Virus record (IMG/VR): IMGVR_UViG_3300042509_002293
Coordinates: 32,080-96,079 of that record
Source: a virus
Direction: 5' to 3' (one strand)
Length of the DNA: 64,000 bases
Positions within the stretch are counted from its first letter, which is position 1, and every line of letters begins with the position of its first letter. The position numbers and the translations under genes were made by a program. This document shows positions 54,669 to 63,103 of the stretch, piece after piece. Below the pieces are notes generated by a model. That model was not told the DNA's origin and searched no databases. It saw nothing but the letters and a program-made list of their open reading frames with translations.

Positions 54669-54947
54669 ATGCCCGAGTACGGCGCGAGCAACCTTTCGGT
54701 CTGGGACAAGATCCGTCTGGTCCAGGAGTGGTATCCGGTCGTCACGTTCGTCCAGGCGGTTCTGGCGACCCCAGACCACCATGCGAAGGCGGTCGTGGTC
54801 GCCGACGCCTGCGAGTGGGTGGCCTCGAAGACCCAGACCAAGGTCGACGATGAGCTTGTCGGCCACCTGACCGCCATCCTGCGGTCCCCGCAGGGCGAGT
54901 CTCTCCTGCGGTGGGTCATGGCGAAGATCAACGAAGGGGTTAAGTGA
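54669..54947 (+). CDS. Hypothetical protein at the start of the lysis-like block (92 aa)
   Basis: Begins PEYGASNLSVWDKIRLVQEW and is helical and soluble, with no membrane segment (VVTFVQAVLATP is only weakly hydrophobic). It overlaps the following membrane gene by one base. No family recognised. Confidence 0.55.
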   Translation: MPEYGASNLSVWDKIRLVQEWYPVVTFVQAVLATPDHHAKAVVVADACEWVASKTQTKVDDELVGHLTAILRSPQGESLLRWVMAKINEGVK

Positions 54948-55207
54948 TGGCGGACTATGCGGTCCTGGTTCGCGTTGCCGCCCTGGTGGCGGCGGTTGCT
55001 GTCGTGGCGGGCCCCTGGCTGGTGGCAGCCGCCCGCTCGGTCAGGCTCCCGTCGCGACCGGCGGCCAAGACGCCGGACACGCTCGTGGACGCCCACACGG
55101 TCCTGGAGATTGCCAGCCGACTGAAGTCGGCCGGCAACTCCCGTGGTGTCGAACTGTGCCAGCAACTGATCGACGTGATGCTCCAGCCTTCGGAGCCGGA
55201 CGCGTGA
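54947..55207 (+). CDS. Membrane-anchored small protein (86 aa)
   Basis: TGATG coupled. One strongly hydrophobic segment (VLVRVAALVAAVAVVAGPWLV, residues ~6-26) followed by a cytoplasmic or periplasmic soluble domain (TVLEIASRLKSAGNSRGVEL). Single-span topology and location next to a papain-like protein make it a holin or anchor candidate; no more can be said. Confidence 0.58.
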   Translation: MADYAVLVRVAALVAAVAVVAGPWLVAAARSVRLPSRPAAKTPDTLVDAHTVLEIASRLKSAGNSRGVELCQQLIDVMLQPSEPDA

Positions 55208-55680
55208 AATACCGCACCGCTGTGGCGGCACTCCTCCTGGCTGTGGCGTTTTTCGGGGTCCCCGAGGTCAAGCCCCGCAGCGTCGCCGTCTACGCCATTC
55301 CGGAGCCATCCAGCGACATGAAGGCCACGGTCCAGCCCATCGTCAAGGTCGTGTCGAGCATGAATGCGATCGACCGGCTTTGGCTTCAGAACATCTACCT
55401 GAACTGCGCCCGGGTGGTCGAGGCCGACGGGATCGTCGACGAGCCGACCATCACGAGCACGGACGGACTCCGGGCCGTCCATGTCGCCGTGTTGGCATTC
55501 ATCTGGAAGGGGATGGCCGACAACTCCCCGGAGAAGTACCCGAGACTGGCCGAGGCCATCGACTCCGCGTTGAACTCTTGCGTCTCGGAGGACTCGCGTC
55601 AGATCACCCCGGAACTGCGGCGACGCGCTGCCGATCTCTACCGGGCAATCGCATGGGCGGGGCTTGGAAAGGACGCGTAA
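55204..55680 (+). CDS. Exported or membrane-anchored protein (158 aa)
   Basis: GTG coupled to the preceding gene. N-terminal signal-like segment (KYRTAVAALLLAVAFFG) followed by a helical soluble domain (LWLQNIYLNCARVVEADG, PELRRRAADLYRAIAWAG). No catalytic motif. Possibly part of the lysis or envelope block. Confidence 0.57.
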   Translation: MKYRTAVAALLLAVAFFGVPEVKPRSVAVYAIPEPSSDMKATVQPIVKVVSSMNAIDRLWLQNIYLNCARVVEADGIVDEPTITSTDGLRAVHVAVLAFIWKGMADNSPEKYPRLAEAIDSALNSCVSEDSRQITPELRRRAADLYRAIAWAGLGKDA

Positions 55681-56619
55681 ATGGCCGCGATCCTCAGGCC
55701 TACGGGATACGTCCCGAACCCGAAGGCCGCTGAGAAGTACGTCTCTAGCCTCCGGTGGCCAACTCTGGCCGAGGCTGGCCCGGACCTCAAGGCGAACGAC
55801 AACGCCGACGTTGTCCTCTGGCCTGCCATCATTCGAGTCAGGCCCAGCTACTCGCGGGTAGCCCAGGCCATCGGCTCGTGCGTCGGGCATGGGTTCGCAG
55901 GATGCGTCGACGCCCTGTCCTGCACGGAGATCGTCGTCCACGGCGAGCCCGAGGACTGGCCGGGCCGATGCCTGGAAGCGTCGATTTATGCGTTGTCGCG
56001 ATGCGAGGCCAGGGGGCTGAAGCGAAACTACGGGGGCGACGGGAGCTATGGGGCCGCCGCCGCCGAGGCCGTGACCAAGTGGGGCTGCCTTCACTACGAC
56101 GTCGACTACAACGGCACCAAATTCACCGAATACTCCGGAACCCGGGAGAAGCAGTGGGGATCGTCGGGGCTCCCTGACGAGCTTGAGCCGTTCGCGAAGC
56201 AGCGGGTCGTCCAGACCGCCACGCTCGTCGAGAACTTCGAGCAACTCTGCAAGGCGATCTCGAACGGTTACCCGGTCGCCCAGGCAAGCGTTCAGGGCTT
56301 CGTTTTCAAGAGGGACGAGGACGGATTCTGCCGGCCCAACAATGCCGGGTGGGCCCACTGCACCTGCTTCATCGGAAAAAGAATGGGCAAGCGTCCTGGA
56401 GCGCTCTACTGGCAGTCCTGGGGTCCGAGGAGCAACTCGGGCCCTCACTACTCGGGCGTGCCCGGGAAAGAGATGCACCCGGCATTCGCCGGATGCACGT
56501 TCTGGGTCGACGCCGCCACCGTCAACTCGATGCTCCGCCAGCGTGACAGCTACGCATTGTCTGGATATCAGGGCTTTCCGGCCCGCAAGCTGCCCCGCTG
56601 GACTGGAGGCATCCTGTGA
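55681..56619 (+). CDS. Papain-like cysteine protease/peptidase, possible endolysin or virion enzyme (312 aa)
   Basis: Directly follows the exported protein with no gap. C1-like motifs: Gln62 and Cys67 in AQAIGSCVGHGFAG, His226 in NAGWAHCTCFIG, and YWQSWGP where papain has its Asn/Trp region. The N-terminal region (ILRPTGYVPNPKAAEKY) and many cysteines are unusual. Phages use papain-like folds both as lysins and as tail-associated enzymes; the membrane and lipoprotein genes around it favour a lysis or envelope role. Confidence 0.72.
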   Translation: MAAILRPTGYVPNPKAAEKYVSSLRWPTLAEAGPDLKANDNADVVLWPAIIRVRPSYSRVAQAIGSCVGHGFAGCVDALSCTEIVVHGEPEDWPGRCLEASIYALSRCEARGLKRNYGGDGSYGAAAAEAVTKWGCLHYDVDYNGTKFTEYSGTREKQWGSSGLPDELEPFAKQRVVQTATLVENFEQLCKAISNGYPVAQASVQGFVFKRDEDGFCRPNNAGWAHCTCFIGKRMGKRPGALYWQSWGPRSNSGPHYSGVPGKEMHPAFAGCTFWVDAATVNSMLRQRDSYALSGYQGFPARKLPRWTGGIL

Positions 56620-56876
56620 TTCGAGTCGCGTGTCTCGCGTTGCTCTTGATCGCCGGCTGCGGTCGCCCCGCCCAGGAGCCGGACGCAGCCCTGTGTGAGT
56701 GTTTCGCCGATGCCGCCTTTGCGGCGGTCAAGGCGAAGAACTCCCCGGCCCCGTCGCCGGAGGAGAAATGCTGCGGGAAATGCGGCGGCACCGGGCGGGT
56801 CCGCAGCGGAGACAACCAGTCCTGGGTGGCCTGCCCGTGCCCGGACTCGTGCCCTTGCAAGCAGGGGAAGCCATGA
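56616..56876 (+). CDS. Lipoprotein with DnaJ-type zinc motif (86 aa)
   Basis: GTG coupled. Signal peptide IRVACLALLLIAGC with a clear lipobox (LIAGC, cysteine at about residue 15). The mature part is cysteine-rich, with CGKCGGTGRV like the DnaJ zinc centre, then CPCPDSCPC. Could be an outer-membrane spanin-like subunit (Rz1 type), though the zinc motif is not typical. Strong lipoprotein call, function open. Confidence 0.72.
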   Translation: MIRVACLALLLIAGCGRPAQEPDAALCECFADAAFAAVKAKNSPAPSPEEKCCGKCGGTGRVRSGDNQSWVACPCPDSCPCKQGKP

Positions 56877-57241
56877 CGCCCAGGGACGTGCGTGACCAGA
56901 TATGGAGAGAGTTGCCACTGGTCAGGAGGCACCTCGTCGGCAGGTCTCGCGTGGACGACCTCATCGAGGTTGCAATCGATCAGGCTCCGGTCGACCTGCT
57001 CCGGCATGTCGCGGGCAACCAGCACGGGAAGGACGTCGTGCTGGCGGCCTGGGGCCAGAACTCGAAGCGGGGCTACGTCCTGATTCGCGAGTCGTCTGAC
57101 GAGAAGGCATTCGGGCCACTGTTCTGGATTCTCTTGAGCCCGGTCCTGCAACTCATCCTCAGCAAGCTGTTGGACTGGTATTTCCGATCGCCGCAGAACG
57201 CGGTCTTAATGAGGGCCTGGAAGGAGGGCCGCTGGAAGTGA
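56873..57241 (+). CDS. Membrane-associated hypothetical protein (122 aa)
   Basis: ATGA coupled. Soluble N-terminal ~75 residues (DVRDQIWRELPLVRRHLVGR) then a hydrophobic stretch LFWILLSPVLQLILSKLL near residues 86-103 and a basic C-terminus. Possible inner-membrane spanin or holin-associated protein; no firm homology. Confidence 0.57.
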   Translation: MTPRDVRDQIWRELPLVRRHLVGRSRVDDLIEVAIDQAPVDLLRHVAGNQHGKDVVLAAWGQNSKRGYVLIRESSDEKAFGPLFWILLSPVLQLILSKLLDWYFRSPQNAVLMRAWKEGRWK

Positions 57242-57537
57242 CAGACGAAACGAAGCAGAGCATTTTGGATTTCTCCCTGAGGGTCGCCGAGCGTTTCGGG
57301 GTCCCGGTCGTGATTCTGGCGGCCGTTTTGTGGATGGCCAGGGACGTCGCAACTTCGGTTCACCAGACCGTAATCGTTCCAATGGTCGAGAGCCACACGC
57401 AGTTCCTGGAGTCGACGTCCCAGACTCTCCACGAGCTTGGAAAGACCCAGGACCAGCAGTCGGAGACCCTGAAGGAGTTGGCCGCCGGCCAGCGTGAGAT
57501 TCAACACGCCCTGACGGGCGGCAAGGAGAGCAAATGA
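57238..57537 (+). CDS. Holin-like protein: one membrane span plus coiled coil (99 aa)
   Basis: GTG coupled. Residues ~20-33 (FGVPVVILAAVLWMA) form one transmembrane segment; the rest is a glutamine-rich coiled coil (LESTSQTLHELGKTQDQQSETL). This shape is seen in phage class III holin-like and spanin-like proteins. It closes the lysis-like block before fibre genes. Confidence 0.6.
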   Translation: MTDETKQSILDFSLRVAERFGVPVVILAAVLWMARDVATSVHQTVIVPMVESHTQFLESTSQTLHELGKTQDQQSETLKELAAGQREIQHALTGGKESK

Positions 57538-57812
57538 TCGCGAGCGTTTCGGTGGGCACGACGGAGACCGAGGTCCTTCCGGTGCCGGTTGGCAAGCCCT
57601 ACTCGTTCATCGCCCTTGGGAACAACGGCACTGCGACCGCCTATCTCAAGCTGGTCCCGGACTCCACGCCCGTGACGACCAGCACCGGAATTCCGCTGCC
57701 AGCCGGGGCGTCGATCCTCTGCGACCAGGACATGCAGAAGGAGTTGTTCCACGGCCGGGTGACGGCGATCGTCGGCAGCGGCAGCACCACGCTCTCGGTC
57801 CAAGCCTTCTGA
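57534..57812 (+). CDS. Small structural-type protein (92 aa)
   Basis: ATGA coupled to the holin-like gene. All-beta composition (SVSVGTTETEVLPVPVG, AYLKLVPDSTPVTTST, VTAIVGSGSTTLSVQAF), typical of small virion decoration or fibre-linked proteins. No specific family. Confidence 0.57.
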   Translation: MIASVSVGTTETEVLPVPVGKPYSFIALGNNGTATAYLKLVPDSTPVTTSTGIPLPAGASILCDQDMQKELFHGRVTAIVGSGSTTLSVQAF

Positions 57813-57823
57813 AAGGTCAGCGA

Positions 57824-58198
57824 ATGCCAATCTACATCTCATACTCGCCGGGGAGCGGCAGCGGTGGCGGTGCCGCCCCGCAGGTTGCCTCACTAGCCAG
57901 CGGATCGACCATCACGACAAACGCCAGCGACGCCGACATCTTCGAGGTCACGCTCGCCGAAAATGCGACGCTCGCGAATCCCACCAACGGGGTCGACGGG
58001 CAGACGGTCCGCTGGAGGATCCGACAAGACTCGACCGGCTCCAGGGCGGTGACGCTGGGCAACAAGTTTGTCGTTCCGTCGACCGCCACCTCGCCCCTGC
58101 CGTTCAGTACGGCAGCAAACAAGATGGACGTCCTCGCTGCCACATACCACCAGGGCCGCGACAAGTGGGACGTCGTCGCCTTCGTTCCAGGATACTAA
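57824..58198 (+). CDS. Small fibre-associated structural protein (124 aa)
   Basis: Glycine-rich N-terminus (YISYSPGSGSGGGAAP) followed by a beta domain like those found in phage fibre or neck-appendage proteins (DADIFEVTLAENATLANPTN, VRWRIRQDSTGSRAVTLG). Begins the fibre/spike block together with the next gene. Receptor role inferred. Confidence 0.6.
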   Translation: MPIYISYSPGSGSGGGAAPQVASLASGSTITTNASDADIFEVTLAENATLANPTNGVDGQTVRWRIRQDSTGSRAVTLGNKFVVPSTATSPLPFSTAANKMDVLAATYHQGRDKWDVVAFVPGY

Positions 58199-58201
58199 AG
58201 C

Positions 58202-59800
58202 ATGGCTGACCTTTCGGGCCGCACGCCGATCTACGTCCGCACGACCGGCAATGACACGACCGGCAACGGTTCGCTATCTACTCCGTTTGCGACGCCGCAG
58301 CGAGCCTTCGAGGCGGCCTACTGGGATGCCAACGCCAAGCCCCACTTAGGCCTGACGACGATCACGGTAGACGTGCAAGACGACGTCTATGTCGTGGAAG
58401 GCACGTTTTACGCCGCGAACGCGGCCGCCTACTCGTTTGAAGCGGACGCGTCGACGTCTGGTGGGCTTTCTAATCTTGCGTTCGCCGTGGTCATTGCCAG
58501 CGCGATCAAAGCCGCGTGCTCGGTTGCGGTAGAAATTGAAGACATCGTCGGCGGAGAGGACGCTCCGGCGACGATCTACATTCGGAACAAAGAGTTCGAT
58601 ACCGGAACCAACCGCACGCCGCCGTCCATTACGGCAGGCGGAGTGTCGGCCACGCTGGCCTACACGACCAGCACAATAGATCCCGTGGTGGATACGGCGA
58701 GCTATGTGCTCGATCTGGGGGCGGGCACGTTTGGGGGCGTGAATCTTTACGACGCGCACGCCACCGAGTGGCCGTCCCGCATCGCCGTGCGTGGCGCGGG
58801 AAAGACAAGCTCGTTACTCGGGGGCGTCAACGCGTCTTCGCGAGATGTCTTCGCGGTTGAAGTTGTCAGTTACAACTACGTCGTGCACCTTGACACTGTT
58901 CCGCCGTGTGAAGTTGCCATCGTGAGCAACAAGACCGTCAATCTGGGGGACGTCACGGCGCACGGCGGGTATGTCTCTGACACCTGGGGCGGTATCACGG
59001 GCGTGACACCCAGGCAGGGCGAGAACATCACGCTCACAGACTGCGTGGCCGGGGATCTGTCCAACGGCGGCACTTACGGACATTACGAGGCGCCCGGCGG
59101 CGGATCCGGCAATTACCCCGGCTCAGGCACGGTGACGCTGACGGGTTGCGAGGCGGGCGATATTACGACCACAAGCTACGGCGGGTTGTGGTCGTACGCC
59201 GGGTTGAACGGATCAGGAAGCGTGACCGTCACGGGCAGCACTGTTGGTGAGATTACGACTCAGGCCGTCGGCTCCGACTCCAACCAGTATTATTTTGGCT
59301 CGTCGGGCCACGTCACCGTGACCAATAGCGCGGTCGGCAATATTGACGCACAAATTGGCGCCTCCGCCGCATACGCCGGCGGCTTCGCGGTGCCGGTTGG
59401 CGACGGCGGCGACGTCACGGTCACGAACAGCACCGTTGGAAATATTTTAACCGGAGAGCCGAGCGCTGTTGTGAGTTGGAGCTACAAGGCCGACGGCGGC
59501 AACGTGACTGTGTCGTCGTCAACTGTTGGCAATATCAACACAGTCGGCACGGACACAGAAAATCAAAACGGAATTGTGCCATCACACTCCGGCGACGTCA
59601 CGATTTCAAACAGTGTGACCGGCAACATCACAGCCAACGGCGGCGCAGACGGCGGCACTGGTGCTCTCGGTATCGGCGGGGTCGTCGAACTGGTCGGTAA
59701 TGTGCCGCTCCCGGGCATCATTCTGTGCGGCGAACTGGACACAACCGCGCTCGACAAGGGTCGCGGCGTCAATGGGTCTTCTATTTTAGGGGTCGTCTAG
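58202..59800 (+). CDS. Tail-spike-like beta-helix protein (532 aa)
   Basis: The start ADLSGRTPIYVRTTGNDTTGNG, then STPFATPQRAFEAAYW resembles an N-terminal spike domain. Residues ~270-500 contain repeated short strands such as VTVTNSTVGNI and VTVSSSTVGNI, spaced regularly as in right-handed parallel beta-helices. Codon use is less GC-rich than in most neighbours (many ATT, AAT, TTT codons), suggesting a swapped receptor-binding gene. Depolymerase activity cannot be judged. Confidence 0.72.
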   Translation: MADLSGRTPIYVRTTGNDTTGNGSLSTPFATPQRAFEAAYWDANAKPHLGLTTITVDVQDDVYVVEGTFYAANAAAYSFEADASTSGGLSNLAFAVVIASAIKAACSVAVEIEDIVGGEDAPATIYIRNKEFDTGTNRTPPSITAGGVSATLAYTTSTIDPVVDTASYVLDLGAGTFGGVNLYDAHATEWPSRIAVRGAGKTSSLLGGVNASSRDVFAVEVVSYNYVVHLDTVPPCEVAIVSNKTVNLGDVTAHGGYVSDTWGGITGVTPRQGENITLTDCVAGDLSNGGTYGHYEAPGGGSGNYPGSGTVTLTGCEAGDITTTSYGGLWSYAGLNGSGSVTVTGSTVGEITTQAVGSDSNQYYFGSSGHVTVTNSAVGNIDAQIGASAAYAGGFAVPVGDGGDVTVTNSTVGNILTGEPSAVVSWSYKADGGNVTVSSSTVGNINTVGTDTENQNGIVPSHSGDVTISNSVTGNITANGGADGGTGALGIGGVVELVGNVPLPGIILCGELDTTALDKGRGVNGSSILGVV

Positions 59801-59801
59801 C

Positions 59802-60089
59802 ATGCAGCTTCCGCAGTCAGTTCAAATCTCATTTCCGGGCAGGGGCAGCGAGCCCGTCACCCGAACCTTCAGCGAACTTCCTCTGACGCTGATCGACGAC
59901 TCGCGGGCTCGTCGCGTCCTCGCTCGGCTGAGCTTCTGCCCGCCGCTCCTGCTCTGGGAGGGCGAGACCTACGACGCCGTTGGAGACTACACGCAGGCCC
60001 AGGCGGAGGCTCGCGTGCTCGAACTGCTTGGTCCAAATCTTCAGACGGCGATAGCCGCCATGTTCGAGGCGGCAAGGCCTGTCAGGTGA
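59802..60089 (+). CDS. Small tail-associated protein (95 aa)
   Basis: Starts one base after the spike stop. Beta/alpha mix: VQISFPGRGSEPVTRTFSELPL and AEARVLELLGPNLQTAIAAMFE. No family recognised; probably an accessory or chaperone of the fibre block. Confidence 0.55.
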   Translation: MQLPQSVQISFPGRGSEPVTRTFSELPLTLIDDSRARRVLARLSFCPPLLLWEGETYDAVGDYTQAQAEARVLELLGPNLQTAIAAMFEAARPVR

Positions 60090-60092
60090 TCT

Positions 60093-60410
60093 ATGGCCCT
60101 CTACAACTCGCTTCCGGGACAACTCAGTCTCCTGATGAAGTCCGGAGACGACTTCGCGGCAACCGTCGACTTCTCCGTGCCAATGACCGGGCACTCGGTC
60201 GCGGCCTCCCTTCATAGCGTCGTCACTGGGCAGCAGGTCGGCACGTTCACGATCACGATGGTGGACGTGGCTGCCGGTAAGGTCGGCATCTCGCTGACGG
60301 ACTCGCAGACCTCGTCGCTGGCCCCGGGGACCTACTCCTGGAGGATGACGAGCGTCCAGGGCTCGACAAACAAGACCTACCTCCAGGGCCACGCAGAGGT
60401 TGTGCGGTGA
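60093..60410 (+). CDS. Minor tail / baseplate-appendage-like protein (105 aa)
   Basis: All-beta single domain (QLSLLMKSGDDFAATVDFSVPM, AASLHSVVTGQQVGTFTI, LAPGTYSWRMTSVQGSTN) like the N-terminal BppU-type domains that attach fibres to the tail tip. GTGA coupled to the long fibre gene. Role inferred. Confidence 0.62.
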   Translation: MALYNSLPGQLSLLMKSGDDFAATVDFSVPMTGHSVAASLHSVVTGQQVGTFTITMVDVAAGKVGISLTDSQTSSLAPGTYSWRMTSVQGSTNKTYLQGHAEVVR

Positions 60411-63103
60411 ATGTCACCTCCGGATCGGAGCAGATCGCTGTCACCGTCAGCGGTGAGGAGATTTCCGCGACCCTATCCGGAGGCGGTATCTCCGCAGAGG
60501 TGACCGGTGGTGCGGGCCCAGTCGGCCCCGCCGGAGTCGTGTACGCCACGCCCCCGGTTTCGTACAACTCCGCGACTCAGACCGTCTCCCTGTCGATCGG
60601 GTCTGGACTGTCAACATCCGGCGGGTCGCTTGTCCTTGCCGCCCACCAGCATGGCATCTCGGACGTCTCCGGGCTCCAGGCGTCCCTCGACAGCAAGCCG
60701 ACGCTCGCGGACGGCCTGATCCCGTCGGCGTACCTCCCGTCCTACGTCGACGACGTCCTGGAGTACGCCTCGCTGGCGGTGATGCCGGCGTCCGGGGAAT
60801 CAGGCAAGGTCTACGTCGCCGCCGACACAGGGAAGACCTACCGGTGGTCTGGAACCACCTACATCGAGATCAGCCCGTCCCCGGGCTCGACCGACAGCGT
60901 CACCGAGGGATCGGTGAACCTGTACCACACGGCGGCCCGAGCGGCGGCGGCGGCCCCGGTGCAGAGCGTTGCCGGAAGAACTGGCGCCGTCACGCTCTCC
61001 GGCTCCGACATCGTGAGCGGAACTCTGTCCGCGTTTCGACTGCCGCTCAGTGGAGCGAGCCCTGGAACGTACACGTCCGTGACCGTGGACTCCTACGGGC
61101 GGGTGACCAGCGGCGGCCTGTATGTGGTGACCTGGGACGGGGTCAGCAACAAGCCGTCGTCGTTCGTGCCCTCCACGCACTTCCACACGGCGTCGCAGAT
61201 TACCGACTTCTCGTCGGCCGTCGTGGCCGCTGCACCGCCGACAACCAACGCCAGCCTGCTCACGTCCGGGACTCTTGCGGATGCGAGGTTGAGCGGAAAC
61301 GTGCCCCTGCTCGTCGGAGGCCTGATTCCTTCCTCGCTCCTGCCTTCCTACGTCGACGACGTTGTCGAGGCGGCGAGTCTGGCCTCATTCCCGGCCACGG
61401 GAGAGGCCGGGAAAATCTACGTCGCCCTGGACTCGAACAAGAATTACCGCTGGTCTGGGAGCGTCTACGTCGAGATCAGCCCCTCGCCCGGCTCGACCGA
61501 CAGTGTCGCCGAGGGGTCGGTCAACCTGTACCACACGACAGCCAGGGCAGCCGCCGCATCGCCAGTCCAGAGCGTCGCGGGGCGGACGGGCTCGATCACG
61601 CTCGGAGTCTCGGACGTCTCGGGGGCGGTCGCGTCTTCCGACTCCAGGCTGTCGGACTCTCGGGAGTGGTCAGCCGAGACTGTCGACCAGTTGGAGGCCG
61701 AGGCCGGGACGTCCACGACTCGCCGGGCGTGGACTGCACAGCGAATCGTCCAGGCCATCGCTGCGTGGTGGTCCGCGTCAGCAGCAAAAACGAAGCTCGA
61801 CGGCATTGCTTCCGGCGCGACGGCGAACTCGACGGATGCCCAGCTTCGTGACCGATCGACGCACACCGGAACGCAGACGGCATCGACGATCTCAGACTTC
61901 ACGACTGCCGTCGTCGCGGCCTCGCCGCCAACGACGGACGCCAGCCTGCTGACGAGCGGAACTGTGTCTGCGGCGAGGTTGCCGGCCGCCACGACCACGA
62001 CGGCCGGTGCGGTCGTCGTCGGCTCTGGGCTGTCTGTCACCAGCGGCACCGTGTCGGCGAACGTCACCAGCGTGGCTGGCCGCACTGGAGCAGTGACGAT
62101 TGCCGCCGCCGACGTCAGCGGGCTGGCTAGTGTGGCAACGAGCGGCGCCTACTCAGACCTGTCCGGGACGCCGTCCGCATACTCATTGCTAACGGCGACC
62201 GGAAGCGTCCTGGGCGGCGTCAAGATCGGCAGCGGCATCACGATCACCGACGGAGTGATCTCCGTCAGCACGAGCTATGCGGCGGCGAGTCACACGCATG
62301 AAGCCAGTTCAATCACTGACTTTTCTGCTGCCGTCGCCGCAGCCTCGCCGGAGGAGGTGGTCGAGTACCTGACTGCCGCAAGTTTTCCGGCCACAGGCAA
62401 CGCCAGCCTGCTCTACATCGCAACTGACGACGGGCGGGCCTACCGCTGGGTTGGATCGCAGTACGCCGAGATCGGCCCTGCTGGGGCGTTCCTGCCCGCT
62501 CACACCCATTCGGCCAGTGACATCACCAGCGGCATCATCGCAACCTCTCTGCTCGGCGGCGGGACGGCGTCGGCGTCGACGTGGCTCAGAGGTGATTCGT
62601 CGTGGCAATCTTTGCCGACAAGTGGCACAAAGACTTTGGCAGTTTTTACCCCGCAAGACAACCAGCCCCCGTCGACGAACTTCGCCACGCTCGACACCCG
62701 AGGGACAGGCATCGCGGTCCTCGACTTCGATGCGGCGACCGACGAGAGCGCCGTGTTTGCCGGCGTGATCCCCGAGGGTGCCACGCTGACCAGCGGGCTC
62801 GTCGTCCGCATCACCTGGATGGCGACCTCGGCGACGAGCGGAAACTGCCGCTGGGGCGTGCAATGGGAGAAGACCGGCACGGACCTCGACTCCGACTCGT
62901 TCGACACGGCTACCGAGGCCACTGGTGCAGCGAACGGGACAAGCGGCATCGAGACGGTCACCTCGATCACGGCGACGGCGATTGACTCACTCGCAGCCGG
63001 GGATCGGTTCCGGCTCAAAGTCTTCCGCAACGCCGACGACGCCACCAATGACACGATGACCGGAGACGCCGAACTGGTCGCCGTGGAAGTGCGGGTGGCG
63101 TGA
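60407..63103 (+). CDS. Long tail fibre protein with duplicated modules (898 aa)
   Basis: GTG coupled. A glycine-rich collagen-like start (GGAGPVGPAG) is followed by two long copies of a module running from LIPSAYLPSYVDDV to VQSVAGRTGAVTL (about residues 105-205 and 304-402), then further VAGRTGAVTI units and a C-terminal beta domain. A-H-Q-H and SHTHEASSITDF segments resemble trimeric fibre metal-binding HxH repeats. Fibre identity is good; receptor unknown. Confidence 0.82.
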   Translation: MNVTSGSEQIAVTVSGEEISATLSGGGISAEVTGGAGPVGPAGVVYATPPVSYNSATQTVSLSIGSGLSTSGGSLVLAAHQHGISDVSGLQASLDSKPTLADGLIPSAYLPSYVDDVLEYASLAVMPASGESGKVYVAADTGKTYRWSGTTYIEISPSPGSTDSVTEGSVNLYHTAARAAAAAPVQSVAGRTGAVTLSGSDIVSGTLSAFRLPLSGASPGTYTSVTVDSYGRVTSGGLYVVTWDGVSNKPSSFVPSTHFHTASQITDFSSAVVAAAPPTTNASLLTSGTLADARLSGNVPLLVGGLIPSSLLPSYVDDVVEAASLASFPATGEAGKIYVALDSNKNYRWSGSVYVEISPSPGSTDSVAEGSVNLYHTTARAAAASPVQSVAGRTGSITLGVSDVSGAVASSDSRLSDSREWSAETVDQLEAEAGTSTTRRAWTAQRIVQAIAAWWSASAAKTKLDGIASGATANSTDAQLRDRSTHTGTQTASTISDFTTAVVAASPPTTDASLLTSGTVSAARLPAATTTTAGAVVVGSGLSVTSGTVSANVTSVAGRTGAVTIAAADVSGLASVATSGAYSDLSGTPSAYSLLTATGSVLGGVKIGSGITITDGVISVSTSYAAASHTHEASSITDFSAAVAAASPEEVVEYLTAASFPATGNASLLYIATDDGRAYRWVGSQYAEIGPAGAFLPAHTHSASDITSGIIATSLLGGGTASASTWLRGDSSWQSLPTSGTKTLAVFTPQDNQPPSTNFATLDTRGTGIAVLDFDAATDESAVFAGVIPEGATLTSGLVVRITWMATSATSGNCRWGVQWEKTGTDLDSDSFDTATEATGAANGTSGIETVTSITATAIDSLAAGDRFRLKVFRNADDATNDTMTGDAELVAVEVRVA

